This document shows, piece by piece, positions 27,335 to 37,083 of a stretch of 64,000 nt of DNA. Both the position numbers and the translations under genes were made by a program. How positions within the stretch are numbered: position 1 is the first letter of the stretch; each line of letters opens with the position of its first letter. The DNA comes from CAXBGS01 sp963975425. Lineage in GTDB: Bacteria; Planctomycetota; Planctomycetia; Pirellulales; Pirellulaceae. Location of the stretch: NCBI GenBank assembly GCA_963975425.1, contig CAXBGS010000004.1, positions 372,001 to 436,000 of the forward strand, read 5' to 3'. Below the pieces are notes generated by a model. That model saw only the letters and a list, made by a program, of their open reading frames with translations. It did no database searches and had not been told where the DNA came from.

Positions 27335-29751
27335 ATCATCACGTCTTGAATCTGCGATCTGTCCGAATCGTCCTACTGATCGCCTTAGCCGTGGCCGGGC
27401 CTCCGCAAGAGACCCTCGCCGATCCGGTGCCCGCCGATGCATTGCGTTCGGACTCCGGCGACACGTCTCCGTTCGTTGCTGGATTCGATCGGTTCGCCCG
27501 ACACGGCGAAATTGACTCGGTCATGGCCGGCAACTTGCTGGTCACCGAACTTAGTTGCACCGCCTGTCATGCGAGCAAGAAACAAGCGTTTGCACCGAAA
27601 CGTGGCCCCAACCTGCATGACGCGGCCGTCCGGATGAAACCGGCGTGGATCGCAGAGTTTCTGACATCACCACACAAAACAAAACCGGGCACCACGATGC
27701 CCGATGTGTTGGCCGGAAAGAGTGACCAAGAACGCGACCAAATCGTTCGAGAGCTGACCGCATTCCTGATGACGCAACAGCGTCCCCTGCCGACGTTGCG
27801 AGCGACTGGGCGCAATCCGGTGCCCTTTGAATTCTGGAAAAAGGGCGACCGAGAAAACGGCAAGCAGATTTATCACCGCGTCGGATGTGTGGCCTGCCAC
27901 GCGCCGGATCAGAACGTAACCGTCAACACGCCTAGCGATTCGCAGCTTGACCGGTTGTTGGAAGAACTCGATCCGGAGGAACTGGCCGACATGGGGCTGG
28001 CCGGTGCCGCTCGGCGAGTCCGTTCGGTTCCGCATCCTGAATTGCCCGCGAAGTATTCGCGTCGTTCGTTGACTTACTTCTTGGCCGACCCATTAAAAAC
28101 GCGCCCCGCCGGCCGCATGCCTCACTTGAAGCTGACGGCGATCGAAGCCGCAGACATTGCTGCATATTTGCAACCCGACGTTAACGACCTGGATGAGCCT
28201 GCAACAGGGATCGATCCGGATTTGATTAGCCGTGGGCAAGCACGATTCAATTCGCTCGGATGCGCCAACTGCCACGATGCGACGGGTGCCGAATCGACGA
28301 TGAGCGCCAAGGCGTTCGCCGCGCTAGATGTTCGCGGCAATAGTTGTTTGGACGGGCACAATGTCAACTATGCATTGGACGATCAACAGGTCGATGCCAT
28401 CGGTGACGTTTTAGCATCAGGCGAAAAGCAAAGCAAAGCGGATGACGCCCGAGCGTTGACGTTCACGATGCTGCAACTGAACTGCTTCGCCTGCCATAGT
28501 CGTGATGAGCTTGGCGGAATCGGGCGATATCGAAAGGGATTTTTCCATACGGTCGATGACATTGACTTGGGCGACGAGGGCCGACTGCCGCCACCGCTGG
28601 CACATGTCGGTCAAAAGCTGAACAAAGCGCACATGAAGAACGTCTTGCTGGGTAAAAAAGCGGACATTCGACCGCACATGCATATTCGCATGCCAGTCTT
28701 TCCCGGTGATGCCACCGCGTTTCTGCCGAACCAATTCGCGGCTGCCGATCAAGCTGATACCTCATCCGCAGCCAAACTGTTTGGCGACTCGCTGGACCAG
28801 CACGATGTCGGCAGAAGCCTGATGGACGTCGGTTGCATTCAATGCCACGCGTTTCGCGGATACACGATGCCGGGCGTTGTCGGCGTCGACCTGCAAGGCA
28901 TCGATGCCCGCGTCAATCCATCTTGGTTTCGTTCGTTTCTCTTGGACCCAGGTTCGTTGAAGGCTCGCACGCGGATGCCGACGTTTTTTCCTGACGGGAA
29001 AAGCCAACATCCGAAACTGCTCGATGGTGACCCGATTCGCCAAATCGGCGCGATGTGGGCTTACTTAGCGGACCTGGACGAACAGCCCTTGCCGGAAAAA
29101 ATCGAGCAAGCGAGGTCAAAGAACTACGAACTAACGCCGACAGATCAACCGATCTTGTTAAGAACTTTTGTCGAGGATGTCGGCACGCATGCGATCGCCG
29201 TCGGGTTTCCCGAACAGATTCACTATGCGTTTGACACGCAAACAGGAATTTTGGCGACGGGCTGGCGTGGCCGTTTCCTTGACGCACAAGGCACGTGGTA
29301 TATCCGATTTTCACCGGAAGCCATTCCGCTTGGAACAGGCAAGATGCGGCTGCCGCGAATGAATATCCTCGGTGCATCTGGTGCTAAATATCGGTTCGGC
29401 GGCTATCGCTTGGATGCGATGCGAATCCCAACGTTTCGGTACACCATCGATGGCTACGACATCACCGACCGCATCGTTCCCGAATCGGGACAGGGACTGC
29501 GCCGCACCATTCACGTTCGACGACGTTCTGATTCGCAGATGCCGTCTGTCGTTCAACTGCACTTGATTGATGGCGTGAGCCTGGAAAAAAAATCAAAGTC
29601 ATCCTATGCGAACGATCAGGGACTGACCGTCGCGATCATCGGCGACTCGATCGAAACGAGTAACGTTGAAAAGCATGAAAAACGCGAACGTTGGTCAGTG
29701 AAGATCGACACCGAAAAAGACCCGAGCATCGAGGTGCTGTACACGTGGTAG
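27331..29751 (+). CDS. Multiheme cytochrome c-domain protein (five CxxCH)
   Basis: An 806-residue exported protein starting with TTG. It has an N-terminal hydrophobic signal (VRIVLLIALAVAGPP) and five heme c motifs: CTACH (~76), CVACH (~188), CANCH (~311), CFACH (~385) and CIQCH (~502). Several Met-Pro segments (TTMP, GRMP, IRMP, TRMP) are plausible distal ligands. The C-terminal ~200 residues form a beta-rich domain without heme motifs. It is coupled to the downstream dehydrogenase-like gene, which suggests electron transfer from a periplasmic oxidation. Confidence 0.88.
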   Translation: MNHHVLNLRSVRIVLLIALAVAGPPQETLADPVPADALRSDSGDTSPFVAGFDRFARHGEIDSVMAGNLLVTELSCTACHASKKQAFAPKRGPNLHDAAVRMKPAWIAEFLTSPHKTKPGTTMPDVLAGKSDQERDQIVRELTAFLMTQQRPLPTLRATGRNPVPFEFWKKGDRENGKQIYHRVGCVACHAPDQNVTVNTPSDSQLDRLLEELDPEELADMGLAGAARRVRSVPHPELPAKYSRRSLTYFLADPLKTRPAGRMPHLKLTAIEAADIAAYLQPDVNDLDEPATGIDPDLISRGQARFNSLGCANCHDATGAESTMSAKAFAALDVRGNSCLDGHNVNYALDDQQVDAIGDVLASGEKQSKADDARALTFTMLQLNCFACHSRDELGGIGRYRKGFFHTVDDIDLGDEGRLPPPLAHVGQKLNKAHMKNVLLGKKADIRPHMHIRMPVFPGDATAFLPNQFAAADQADTSSAAKLFGDSLDQHDVGRSLMDVGCIQCHAFRGYTMPGVVGVDLQGIDARVNPSWFRSFLLDPGSLKARTRMPTFFPDGKSQHPKLLDGDPIRQIGAMWAYLADLDEQPLPEKIEQARSKNYELTPTDQPILLRTFVEDVGTHAIAVGFPEQIHYAFDTQTGILATGWRGRFLDAQGTWYIRFSPEAIPLGTGKMRLPRMNILGASGAKYRFGGYRLDAMRIPTFRYTIDGYDITDRIVPESGQGLRRTIHVRRRSDSQMPSVVQLHLIDGVSLEKKSKSSYANDQGLTVAIIGDSIETSNVEKHEKRERWSVKIDTEKDPSIEVLYTW

Positions 29752-31337
29752 TACGACAAACCGCTTTTTCTGCGATGTTGATCGCAGCGACGTTCTTGGG
29801 CGATGCGCGCGGGGCGGACGAAAGTGATTATTACAAAATCGTGACGATCGCCGCACCAAAAGCGCAAACGGATTCACGCTCGGCCAATTGGACGCCAGCC
29901 CCGGAGGGCTTGACGCTTGAAGTCAGCGGCATCGCAATTCTGGATGATCATCGCATCGCCGTCGCGATACGCAAGGGCGAGGTCTGGTTGCTGGATGGCG
30001 TCTACCAAGACCCGCCGTCAAAGGTGTCGTACCATCAATTTGCCAGCGCCCTGCACGAACCACTGGGATTGCTGCGCGACGGAGATTCATTGATCACGAC
30101 GCAGCGCACCGAGGTGACGCGCATGCGCGATCTTGACGGTGACGATGTCGCGGATGAATACGAAACCGTCGCGTCAGGCTGGGGAGTCACGGGGCACTAT
30201 CACGAATACGCGTACGGACCTGAACGTGACGGGGACGGCAATCTTTGGATCACCCTTAACATCGGCTTGGGATTAAACGAAAAGCAACGTGCCCTGACCG
30301 TCAACGATCCGGTGCTCGGTTATCGCCAAGGCTTATGGCGCGGATGGGGTTTGACGATTGCCGAGGATGGGAAACTGATTCCGGTCTGCGGTGGCATGCG
30401 GTCCCCATCGGGTCTCGGCACGAATGCGGCAGGCGACATGTTTTACACCGACCAACAGGGAAATTGGGTGGCGACCAACAGTCTGCACCATATGCGACCG
30501 GGCGCGTTTTTTCATCACGCCGAAGCGCTCGCATCAAAGAACCAAGACGGATCACCCTTTTCCGATGCGGCCCTTGGCGACCAAGCCATCAAGAGTGTCC
30601 CCGACGGACTGGCTTATCCACAAGCAATGAAACGGTTTCCGCAGTTGTGCCCGCCCGCAGTTTGGTTTCCTTATAAAAAGATGGGGCAGTCGGCGACCGA
30701 CATCATGTTGGACGATAGCGATGGCGAGTTCGGTCCGTTTGCGGGCCAGTTGTTTGTGGGTGAATTCACGCAGGCAGCGATCAACCGCGTCTTTCTGGAA
30801 AAGGTCGATGGACAATACCAAGGTGCGTGTTTCCCGTTTCGGTCGCAACTTGCCTCGGCCGTACTGCGACTTGCCCAGGGAACCGATGGCAGCGTTTTTG
30901 TCGGTCTGACGAATCGCGGCTGGAGCAGTCTGGGAACGGCTTCGTACGGGCTGCAGCGATTGGTCTGGACCGGAGTCACTCCGTTTGAAATTCAGCAGAT
31001 GCGGGCGACGCCGGACGGTTTCGAACTTCGATTTACCAAGCCGGTCGATGTGACTAGCGCAAGCGAGGCTGAGTCTTACGAGATGACCAGCTACACGTAC
31101 AGCTATCACGAAACCTACGGCAGCAACGAAATCAACACGAAAAACCTGGCGGTCCAAGTCACCTCTGTCTCGGACGATCGAAAAACGGTCCATCTGCGAG
31201 TGGACGGGCGACGTGAACTATTCGTTCATGAACTGATCGCAGCCGGTGTCCGCAGCGAAGAGGGCGAACCACTGCTGCACAAATACGCTTACTACACGCT
31301 GAATCGAATACCGACCGACGGACTATCGTCGAAATAG
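29745..31337 (+). CDS. Secreted dehydrogenase-like beta-propeller protein (planctomycete DUF7133/sorbosone dehydrogenase type)
   Basis: Signal peptide at the N-terminus (AFSAMLIAATFLGDARGAD), then a propeller of the PVC-type membrane-bound dehydrogenase family. Recognisable stretches are GIAILDDHRIAVAIRKGEVW, TRMRDLDGDDVADEYE and GGMRSPSGLGTNAAGDMFYT. The GTG at 29745 is preferred: it overlaps the stop of the cytochrome gene. The upstream in-frame start at 29691 lies inside that gene. It probably oxidises a sugar or polyol in the periplasm and passes electrons to the cytochrome; substrate unknown. Confidence 0.75.
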   Translation: MVVRQTAFSAMLIAATFLGDARGADESDYYKIVTIAAPKAQTDSRSANWTPAPEGLTLEVSGIAILDDHRIAVAIRKGEVWLLDGVYQDPPSKVSYHQFASALHEPLGLLRDGDSLITTQRTEVTRMRDLDGDDVADEYETVASGWGVTGHYHEYAYGPERDGDGNLWITLNIGLGLNEKQRALTVNDPVLGYRQGLWRGWGLTIAEDGKLIPVCGGMRSPSGLGTNAAGDMFYTDQQGNWVATNSLHHMRPGAFFHHAEALASKNQDGSPFSDAALGDQAIKSVPDGLAYPQAMKRFPQLCPPAVWFPYKKMGQSATDIMLDDSDGEFGPFAGQLFVGEFTQAAINRVFLEKVDGQYQGACFPFRSQLASAVLRLAQGTDGSVFVGLTNRGWSSLGTASYGLQRLVWTGVTPFEIQQMRATPDGFELRFTKPVDVTSASEAESYEMTSYTYSYHETYGSNEINTKNLAVQVTSVSDDRKTVHLRVDGRRELFVHELIAAGVRSEEGEPLLHKYAYYTLNRIPTDGLSSK

Positions 31338-31470
31338 CGAGCGAGGATATGCGATCGATCTCGTACGCGGCAGCGTACCGAGCAGACTTACCCAACCGCG
31401 TTTGTCACATCGACAGAGCGCCACGAGTTTCTTCGCGGGTGCCATCTTTGCTCGAACGTAACTCGCCGAT

Positions 31471-31498
31471 CGATGACGAACGAGCGATGACGAACGGG
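31471..31498. repeat. Short tandem duplication, period 14
   Basis: Two copies of CGATGACGAACGAG/CGATGACGAACGGG (13 of 14 identical) lie in the 214-base gap between the dehydrogenase gene and the convergent minus-strand gene. Confidence 0.7.
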
Positions 31499-31551
31499 CG
31501 ATGGCGATCAACACTTGAGACAATCCTCACGTCGGCAAGGATCGTTGCGTC

Positions 31552-32628
31552 TTAATCGTCGACAGCCGCGGCGGTATCGAACCAACCGGTTGCCGCGTCG
31601 AACATCGATAACCGCAAATCATCGCGATGCTTCGTGATGGCGCGGTTCATCTTTTCAGCGAGCGACGCATTTTCCTTTCGTCGTATCCTTTCGCGGATGA
31701 CGGTTTGAATTATCTCGCCCCAGGCCTCGGCAACGTCGCCGCCGATCTTACTGATCCTTTCAACCTCAAAGTCGTCCAGCGAAATTTCGGCTTGCTCGAT
31801 GTACGGATCGATCACCAAAGCCGGTGGAATCTGGGTGTAGTCGGCTGTGAATCGGATCGTGGCGGAACTGCGCAAGCGAATGCGAAGATGCCCCGAAACG
31901 CTGACGCTGTACCACTGCAACCCGTAGTTCCAACGCTCGATCCGCGCAGTAAATCGCATCGGCGCCGACAGCGTGGATTGAATTTGCCAGCCATCGTCCG
32001 ATCCATGCGAGTCCGTGCTGCTTGAAAGGCTTGTCACCTGTTCGATGGTCACCGTGGGCACAGCGGGAAGAGTATCGACGAGCGAAAGTTCGTATCGAAT
32101 CCAACGTCCATGATTGACATCGCGAAACCGGCGATTGGTTTTCAAACGAAAACCATCACGTCGGACTTTGACACCGGCCCAAATTTTCTTGACGTTGCCC
32201 CAGTCTTTGTCACCGTCGAACGTCTTGGGAATTTTTCGCACCGCCAAATCTGCGAGCCACTGCACCGACGACTTTGCATCGGCGGGGCCAACCTGGATGA
32301 CATCACGGTCGGGCGACACAGGCTGGGCATTGGTCGCAGCAGGGCGATTGACCGTGGGTGGGTGATCAAGCGACTCAGATAGTCGTGGTTGATTCCCCCG
32401 ACCCCGCTCGATCAGTGCTCCCGGAGCCTGAGCGTCACAGGGCATGCCCGACAATGACATCACGGCGAACACCAGGAGGGCAAGCAAAAGCGTGACGAGC
32501 CATGCGGCTGACTCGTCACGCGATTTTACAAGTGGTCCTAGCGATAGACGACTGCAAAGTAGACGCCGTCGCGTCCGGTGGCCATGGCTGCACCGGCGTA
32601 TCGCATCCGCGTATCGCTGGTGAAGCAT
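31552..32628 (-). CDS. Hypothetical exported protein
   Basis: A 358-residue protein with a hydrophobic N-terminal span (AAWLVTLLLALLVFAVMSL) followed by a linker and a mixed alpha/beta region (KTNRRFRDVNHGRWIRYELS, RFTARIERWNYGLQWYSVS). I do not recognise the fold. The ATG at 32628 is chosen because GGGAG lies 7 bases upstream; it places the start 91 bases inside the upstream gene, read in another frame, and the hydrophobic span then begins near residue 36. No downstream ATG fits as well. Confidence 0.65.
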   Translation of the reverse strand: MLHQRYADAIRRCSHGHRTRRRLLCSRLSLGPLVKSRDESAAWLVTLLLALLVFAVMSLSGMPCDAQAPGALIERGRGNQPRLSESLDHPPTVNRPAATNAQPVSPDRDVIQVGPADAKSSVQWLADLAVRKIPKTFDGDKDWGNVKKIWAGVKVRRDGFRLKTNRRFRDVNHGRWIRYELSLVDTLPAVPTVTIEQVTSLSSSTDSHGSDDGWQIQSTLSAPMRFTARIERWNYGLQWYSVSVSGHLRIRLRSSATIRFTADYTQIPPALVIDPYIEQAEISLDDFEVERISKIGGDVAEAWGEIIQTVIRERIRRKENASLAEKMNRAITKHRDDLRLSMFDAATGWFDTAAAVDD

Positions 32629-33092
32629 GCGGAGACTCCCGAGGGCGAGAATGAACTGGACCAACCGACTCCCTCGTATCGACCGGGCGAGAACGATCCA
32701 GGCGGATGACTCTTGAGCCCCATCGATGCCATCTTGCGGGCACGACGCTCAGCGACGGCTTGCAATTGGGAATCATACTGCAGACCGGCGATGCCCATTC
32801 GAGCCCGCTGGTTGTTCAGCATCGACAATACATTCCGCATCCCGCCACCGGAATACGAACTTGATTGATTGGTGGCGACCGGACGGCTTGCCGGCGCGGT
32901 GTAAGACGTGGGAACCACGTTGCTGGTCGCACGCGTATGGTATTTCCCACATTTTTCGCAGTAGTACGATTGCCCCGACGCGGGTGCCGTACTGACGTAG
33001 GTTTCGGCAGCGACATCCGCAGTACTGAACGGACTGAACTGAATGCCTGCGATGAAAAGTAGGTTGAAAGTGAGGGTTGCTATTGTTCGCAC
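32538..33092 (-). CDS. Small secreted CAP-domain (SCP/PR1-like) protein
   Basis: A ~185-residue protein with a signal-like N-terminus and a short Cys motif (YYCEKCGKYHTR, CxxCxxxH, possibly zinc-binding). The CAP-type domain contains LNNQRARMGIAGLQYDSQL, KSHPPGSFSPG and EGVGWS, with the conserved His and Glu visible. I chose the GTG at 33092 because GGAGA precedes it; an earlier start at 33143 lacks a ribosome site. It overlaps the next gene in the same direction. Function in planctomycetes is unknown. Confidence 0.7.
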   Translation of the reverse strand: MRTIATLTFNLLFIAGIQFSPFSTADVAAETYVSTAPASGQSYYCEKCGKYHTRATSNVVPTSYTAPASRPVATNQSSSYSGGGMRNVLSMLNNQRARMGIAGLQYDSQLQAVAERRARKMASMGLKSHPPGSFSPGRYEGVGWSSSFSPSGVSACFTSDTRMRYAGAAMATGRDGVYFAVVYR

Positions 33093-33350
33093 AACATCTT
33101 TCTCCGAAAGGAACAGAAACGTAGAACAGGTGCAGTCACGCAAGGATCAATATCTTCCAGCCCGGGTAAAGGGGGTGGCTACGGGAAGGCTACAGATTCT
33201 GGGCGGAGTTTTCCGGTCAGGAAAGCCGTTTGTCCCATCAATCGCGTGACTTGCGAACATTGATTCGCGGCAAGAAAAATTTCGGGCAAGCTCGGTCCGA
33301 ATGTTAAGATAGGCAAGCCAGTGAGAGTGTCGCGTCTCCGCGACGGCAGG

Positions 33351-34271
33351 CTAGGGAAACTGATAGTCTGGATTCGCCGGATCGAAATCCGCTTCGGTCA
33401 GACCGACGTTCACGGCCAAGTCGTGATAGGCGTAAGATTCTTGCAGGGGCGGTGTTTGGCCGGGCTTTTCCGGCCAGCCGAAGCTGCGATAGCTGAGAAT
33501 CAACATCCGGTTTGGATCGAACGTGATCTCGGCTAGCGAGAAATCATCTTCTGATTGCCCTGGTCTTTCCCGCCGAATCTGGATCAGTTGTGCGTCGACA
33601 TTGTCAAAGGGATAGCCACTCTTGATGGTGACATCGATTTCGGGATTATCCCGATCGACTTCTCCGCGTTCGATCAATTTTTCGACGAGCCGAGTGATTC
33701 CGATTTCGCTGATCGGATAGCGTTGGCCCTGCATGGCCAACAGACCGTCGGGATCCAAACGCAGGGTTACCAAACCCAATAGCCCGGCTTCGTGAACGAC
33801 CATTTTCGCATCGTGCAGGTCTTCGGCCCAAATCACTTCGCGGCCATCGACATTCGCGGGCTTGGTAAAACGCAAATAGACGCGTTTGGGCGCGTCATCG
33901 GTTTCATTGCGAAGGCGTGTCTGGACCTTCAGCTGAATCTCAGAGAACTCACTCAGCGTTCCGCTAGAGCTTAACTCTTGCTTAACGAAACGTGCGGTGT
34001 AGTCGTCGCACGTCGTCGACATGGTTGCCAGAGCGCCGCGAGCAAGCTGCAGCACTTCTTCGATCGACGACTTGCGGACACTGTCGGAGGAAAGCGAGTC
34101 CGCCGATACCATTTCTGGTTTGATATCCATGTCGACCAAACTGCGCGAAGCACCGCCGCGCGACCCGGCCAGCCAACCCGCACCGAACGCGATCGCTAGG
34201 GCGATCGCGTTGGTGATCCATTGGCGTCTTGTCCCGGTCGGCTTTACGTGATTCACAGCCAGGCCCTGCAA
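33351..34271 (-). CDS. DUF1571-type membrane-anchored or exported protein
   Basis: An N-terminal hydrophobic span (TNAIALAIAFGAGWLAGSRG) precedes a domain with CDDYTARFVKQELSSSG, APKRVYLRFTKPANVDGREV and DPDGLLAMQGQRYPISEIG. These motifs match what I know of DUF1571, a family frequent in planctomycetes and thought to be lipoprotein-carrier-like (LolA fold), though the function is unproven. The start is a TTG at 34271, with a GTG at 34256 as alternative. Confidence 0.72.
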   Translation of the reverse strand: MQGLAVNHVKPTGTRRQWITNAIALAIAFGAGWLAGSRGGASRSLVDMDIKPEMVSADSLSSDSVRKSSIEEVLQLARGALATMSTTCDDYTARFVKQELSSSGTLSEFSEIQLKVQTRLRNETDDAPKRVYLRFTKPANVDGREVIWAEDLHDAKMVVHEAGLLGLVTLRLDPDGLLAMQGQRYPISEIGITRLVEKLIERGEVDRDNPEIDVTIKSGYPFDNVDAQLIQIRRERPGQSEDDFSLAEITFDPNRMLILSYRSFGWPEKPGQTPPLQESYAYHDLAVNVGLTEADFDPANPDYQFP

Positions 34272-34287
34272 CGAAACATGCTGATGC

Positions 34288-34317
34288 GGCGAACGCTAGT
34301 TTGGCGAACGCTAATTT
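34288..34317. repeat. Short tandem duplication, period 15
   Basis: GGCGAACGCTAGTTT at 34288-34302 and GGCGAACGCTAATTT at 34303-34317 (14 of 15 identical), with a decayed third copy after it. The copies lie between two minus-strand genes, 17 bases downstream of the stop of one and 16 bases upstream of the start of the other. Confidence 0.75.
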
Positions 34318-34333
34318 TGCAAACGGGCAACGT

Positions 34334-36169
34334 TTAGAACTGGTCCGCTTGCGCGGCCTGTTGTGCTTGACGCCCCGCCGCGCCGATCGCTTGCAGCAGT
34401 CCTTCGCCAATGGTCAGGCGAGTCGACTGGCCGTTGGGCAGACTGTCACCGACTGCCGTGATCAGTCCCGCGTCGGGAGCTCGTGAAAGCGCATCGATCA
34501 TTGCGGCAACCGAATCGTTTGGCTCGACCGATTGAGCAAACTGCAAAATCGGCAGCAATGTCAAGCGAAGCTGAGCCATCGGTCGATTCGACGATGAATC
34601 GCTGCCGGACGAATCGATCAACTCTTTCATCAACGAATCGCTATCGTTGCCAACAGCTAGGTACAGGCTCTTAGCACCGGTACCCAAGTGCACATTTAAT
34701 TTGTCACCAAACACGCTGCGGACTTCATCTTCACTCTCGGGCACGTCGGCTTCGATACGATGCATCGTCACGCCGTTGTAGGTGCTTTGGTCGAACATGA
34801 ATCGGGGCGCGTTGGGTTCGTCTTTGACTTTCGCCGCCAAGTCTTTCACGATTTGTGCAGCCTCTTGGCCGTCGGACACAAATGCACCGAAGGCAAATTT
34901 GAAATCGGACTCGTCGGCCAACAGCAGCCCGCCCATATCCATCTTGCCTTCGGAAATCGAATCGACCATCAACTTCACCAGCCGATCGACCATCGCAGAG
35001 ATCTCGGCACGTTGTTCGTCATCCAGCTTGTCCGAATTTTCCATCGACTTTCGCAGCGCCGAAAGAGAGCCATCGACACTCTTTTTTGCTTGCTCGATAG
35101 CGACTGGGCTGATCGATGACGCGGCGTGATAGTAGGCGGCGGCATCGGGGCGAATGACCGACGAAAAGTTGGAAGCAATCGAGTGCTGACCACCGTACAT
35201 CTGTGCCAGCTTGGTGCCCGGCATCGCGGTGAACGAGACATCGATGTTCATCTGCTTACCGGGCTGATCGACGTTCCATCCGAATTTCAATTCATCGGTG
35301 TCGTTGATGACCATCTCTAGCTGCTTGATGGTGCCTTCGGCCATTTCGCGAGTCGAGTCCTGGTCCGCCTCGGCCTGTTGTGCCATCGCTTGCTCGAACC
35401 CCTGTCGCAACTGCGCGATCAACATGTCACGCGCTTCTGGTGGAACCTGTTGGACTTTTAACCGGACGGCAATGTCATAGTCGTTGCCCATTCCGGCAAA
35501 CAAAGCGTTTGGATTGGCAGGCGCCTGATTCAGCAACTCGCTGCTTCGTGCGATCGCAGCCCAGTTGCCCATCTGGCGAATATGAGCGACGTACGGTCCC
35601 AGCGCGATGATCAAAGTGCCATCGGCTTGCTCGTCAGCGGGTCCGGTTTGCGGCTCGATCGACTTCAGCACTTGCTTGACATCGGCCGTCGGGATCAAAG
35701 CAATCGGCTCGGGCGCTCCGTCGACCAGCGTGACCACGATGCCGATCGGCTGCGTGGTATCGATTCCACGGGTAAATTGGCCCGCCATCATGCTGAAGAT
35801 CGCACCGGCCTGCGGTTGACCGACGATACCAGTAACGTAGTTGACGTCGTTGGTCAGTTTGTCCATCGATCCAAGCGTCACGACCAGGGCAGGATCGCCG
35901 TTGCCAGCGACCGCCGGTACCGTTCCGCCTTGCGGACCAAGCTGTTCCTGAGCAGCGACCGGTCGCGAAACAGCAGGCACCAGAAGAGCACAGCAAATCA
36001 GTGCGAGAACGCATCGTCCTCGATTCGCGACTCGATGGGGCAACGATCGATGCGTCGTGGGCGGACGCATGAACATGGAACGACGATATCGCGGCATACT
36101 GACAAAACCCATTGGGAAAACCATCCTTAATCTCGGGCAATCTGGAAATTGAGCGAGGGAACCTCGCAT
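34334..36169 (-). CDS. Hypothetical secreted protein
   Basis: A 611-residue protein with a signal peptide (VLALICCALLVPAVSRPVAAQ). The rest is mixed alpha/beta, acidic and rich in Gln (QGFEQAMAQQAEADQDSTRE; ends AIGAAGRQAQQAAQADQF). It resembles the planctomycete family of large exported proteins with no assigned function. The start may be ATG 36169 as given, or ATG 36124, 36112 or 36097; the long pre-signal leader favours one of the later sites. I do not recognise a domain. Confidence 0.72.
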   Translation of the reverse strand: MRGSLAQFPDCPRLRMVFPMGFVSMPRYRRSMFMRPPTTHRSLPHRVANRGRCVLALICCALLVPAVSRPVAAQEQLGPQGGTVPAVAGNGDPALVVTLGSMDKLTNDVNYVTGIVGQPQAGAIFSMMAGQFTRGIDTTQPIGIVVTLVDGAPEPIALIPTADVKQVLKSIEPQTGPADEQADGTLIIALGPYVAHIRQMGNWAAIARSSELLNQAPANPNALFAGMGNDYDIAVRLKVQQVPPEARDMLIAQLRQGFEQAMAQQAEADQDSTREMAEGTIKQLEMVINDTDELKFGWNVDQPGKQMNIDVSFTAMPGTKLAQMYGGQHSIASNFSSVIRPDAAAYYHAASSISPVAIEQAKKSVDGSLSALRKSMENSDKLDDEQRAEISAMVDRLVKLMVDSISEGKMDMGGLLLADESDFKFAFGAFVSDGQEAAQIVKDLAAKVKDEPNAPRFMFDQSTYNGVTMHRIEADVPESEDEVRSVFGDKLNVHLGTGAKSLYLAVGNDSDSLMKELIDSSGSDSSSNRPMAQLRLTLLPILQFAQSVEPNDSVAAMIDALSRAPDAGLITAVGDSLPNGQSTRLTIGEGLLQAIGAAGRQAQQAAQADQF

Positions 36170-36488
36170 TGGTTGTTAGCTAACGTTATTTACCCCGTCC
36201 GCTCCGCATAAGTTTCACCGCTTTGACGTTAATCAACAAGGGAATACAGAAATCAACGCGGGAATACAGAATTATCGTGGACAACCGGGGACCAAGCGGT
36301 CGGGACCCACCAAACCGCCAAGCGATCGACGGCGCAGCAGCCGTGGTCGACTTGGCCTCTGGAACGAAGAATCTCGCGAGAAACGAGTAAAGATGACATT
36401 CGGGTCAGAATGCAGCACCGCCTGAGTGCGCCTTGATAGACGCCAGCTCACGCTCATGATGGCGGTACACTAAATCGCGACGGAACGC
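36170..36488. other. Intergenic region containing a tandem repeat
   Basis: About 319 bases between infA and the upstream secreted-protein gene. It holds a palindrome GTTAGCTAAC (36176-36185) and a 20-base tandem duplication (see separate entry). No gene or RNA was recognised. Confidence 0.5.
36231..36270. repeat. 20-base tandem duplication (18/20 identical)
   Basis: Copies start with AATCAAC and end in GGAATACAGA at 36231-36250 and 36251-36270; they differ only at two bases in the centre. Located in the spacer downstream of infA. Confidence 0.8.
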
Positions 36489-36710
36489 TTAACGTTCACG
36501 ATAGGTGATTCGACCTTTGGTCAAATCATAGGGAGACAGTTCGACGCGCACCTTATCACCCGGGACGATCCGGATGAAGTGTTTACGCATTCGACCTGCA
36601 ACGTGTGCCATCACTTCATTTCCGGTTTCCAACTGGACCCGAAAACGAGTGTTCGCAAGTGCTTGTGTGACAGTGCCTTCGACTTCAAAGGCCTCTTCTT
36701 TTTTTCCCAA
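36489..36710 (-). CDS. infA: Translation initiation factor IF-1
   Basis: A 73-residue S1/OB-fold protein: EVEGTVTQALANTRFRVQLE, VMAHVAGRMRKHFIRI and PYDLTKGRITYRE are typical IF-1. It binds the ribosomal A site during initiation. The start is TTG at 36710 with AAGGA 7 bases upstream. It sits close to rpsI-rplM but is separated from them by ~370 bases. Confidence 0.97.
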   Translation of the reverse strand: MGKKEEAFEVEGTVTQALANTRFRVQLETGNEVMAHVAGRMRKHFIRIVPGDKVRVELSPYDLTKGRITYRER

Positions 36711-37083
36711 AACTCAGTCCTTCATTCGGCCCATCGAGGCCGTTCAACTTGGCCCGCGAGGGCCTTACGGTGGCAAATTGGAGCAGCAGCCGATCTCGAT
36801 CGACAACCAGCCCCAAACGGCGGATTTGTAACGATAGCGGGTTGGCCTGTAAACGGATCATTCCGGTGCTTGTCAGCACCCCAGCACCGCCAACGGCATC
36901 CACAGCCCCAGTAAACCAACGCCTTGAAAGGCATCCATGGGCCCGCCAATGTGGCATGATCGCCACGCATCCACGCTCATGCAACGCATATTTTATGCCG
37001 GGCTGACACAAACCAGCCTTTTCCACGCATCCCTGGACCATATGGTTTCCTGTCAAGGAAACGCAAGGGAAAGAGAAACGCGA
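36711..37083. other. Intergenic region between infA and rpsI
   Basis: About 373 bases with no supportable gene. It should carry the infA promoter and the 3' end of the rplM-rpsI transcript. I see no clear terminator hairpin with a T tract, and no RNA gene. Confidence 0.4.

Noticed and set aside
36272..36457. 61-codon minus-strand frame in the infA spacer
   Set aside because: No domain and atypical composition (Arg/Ser/Pro); the region carries tandem duplications instead.
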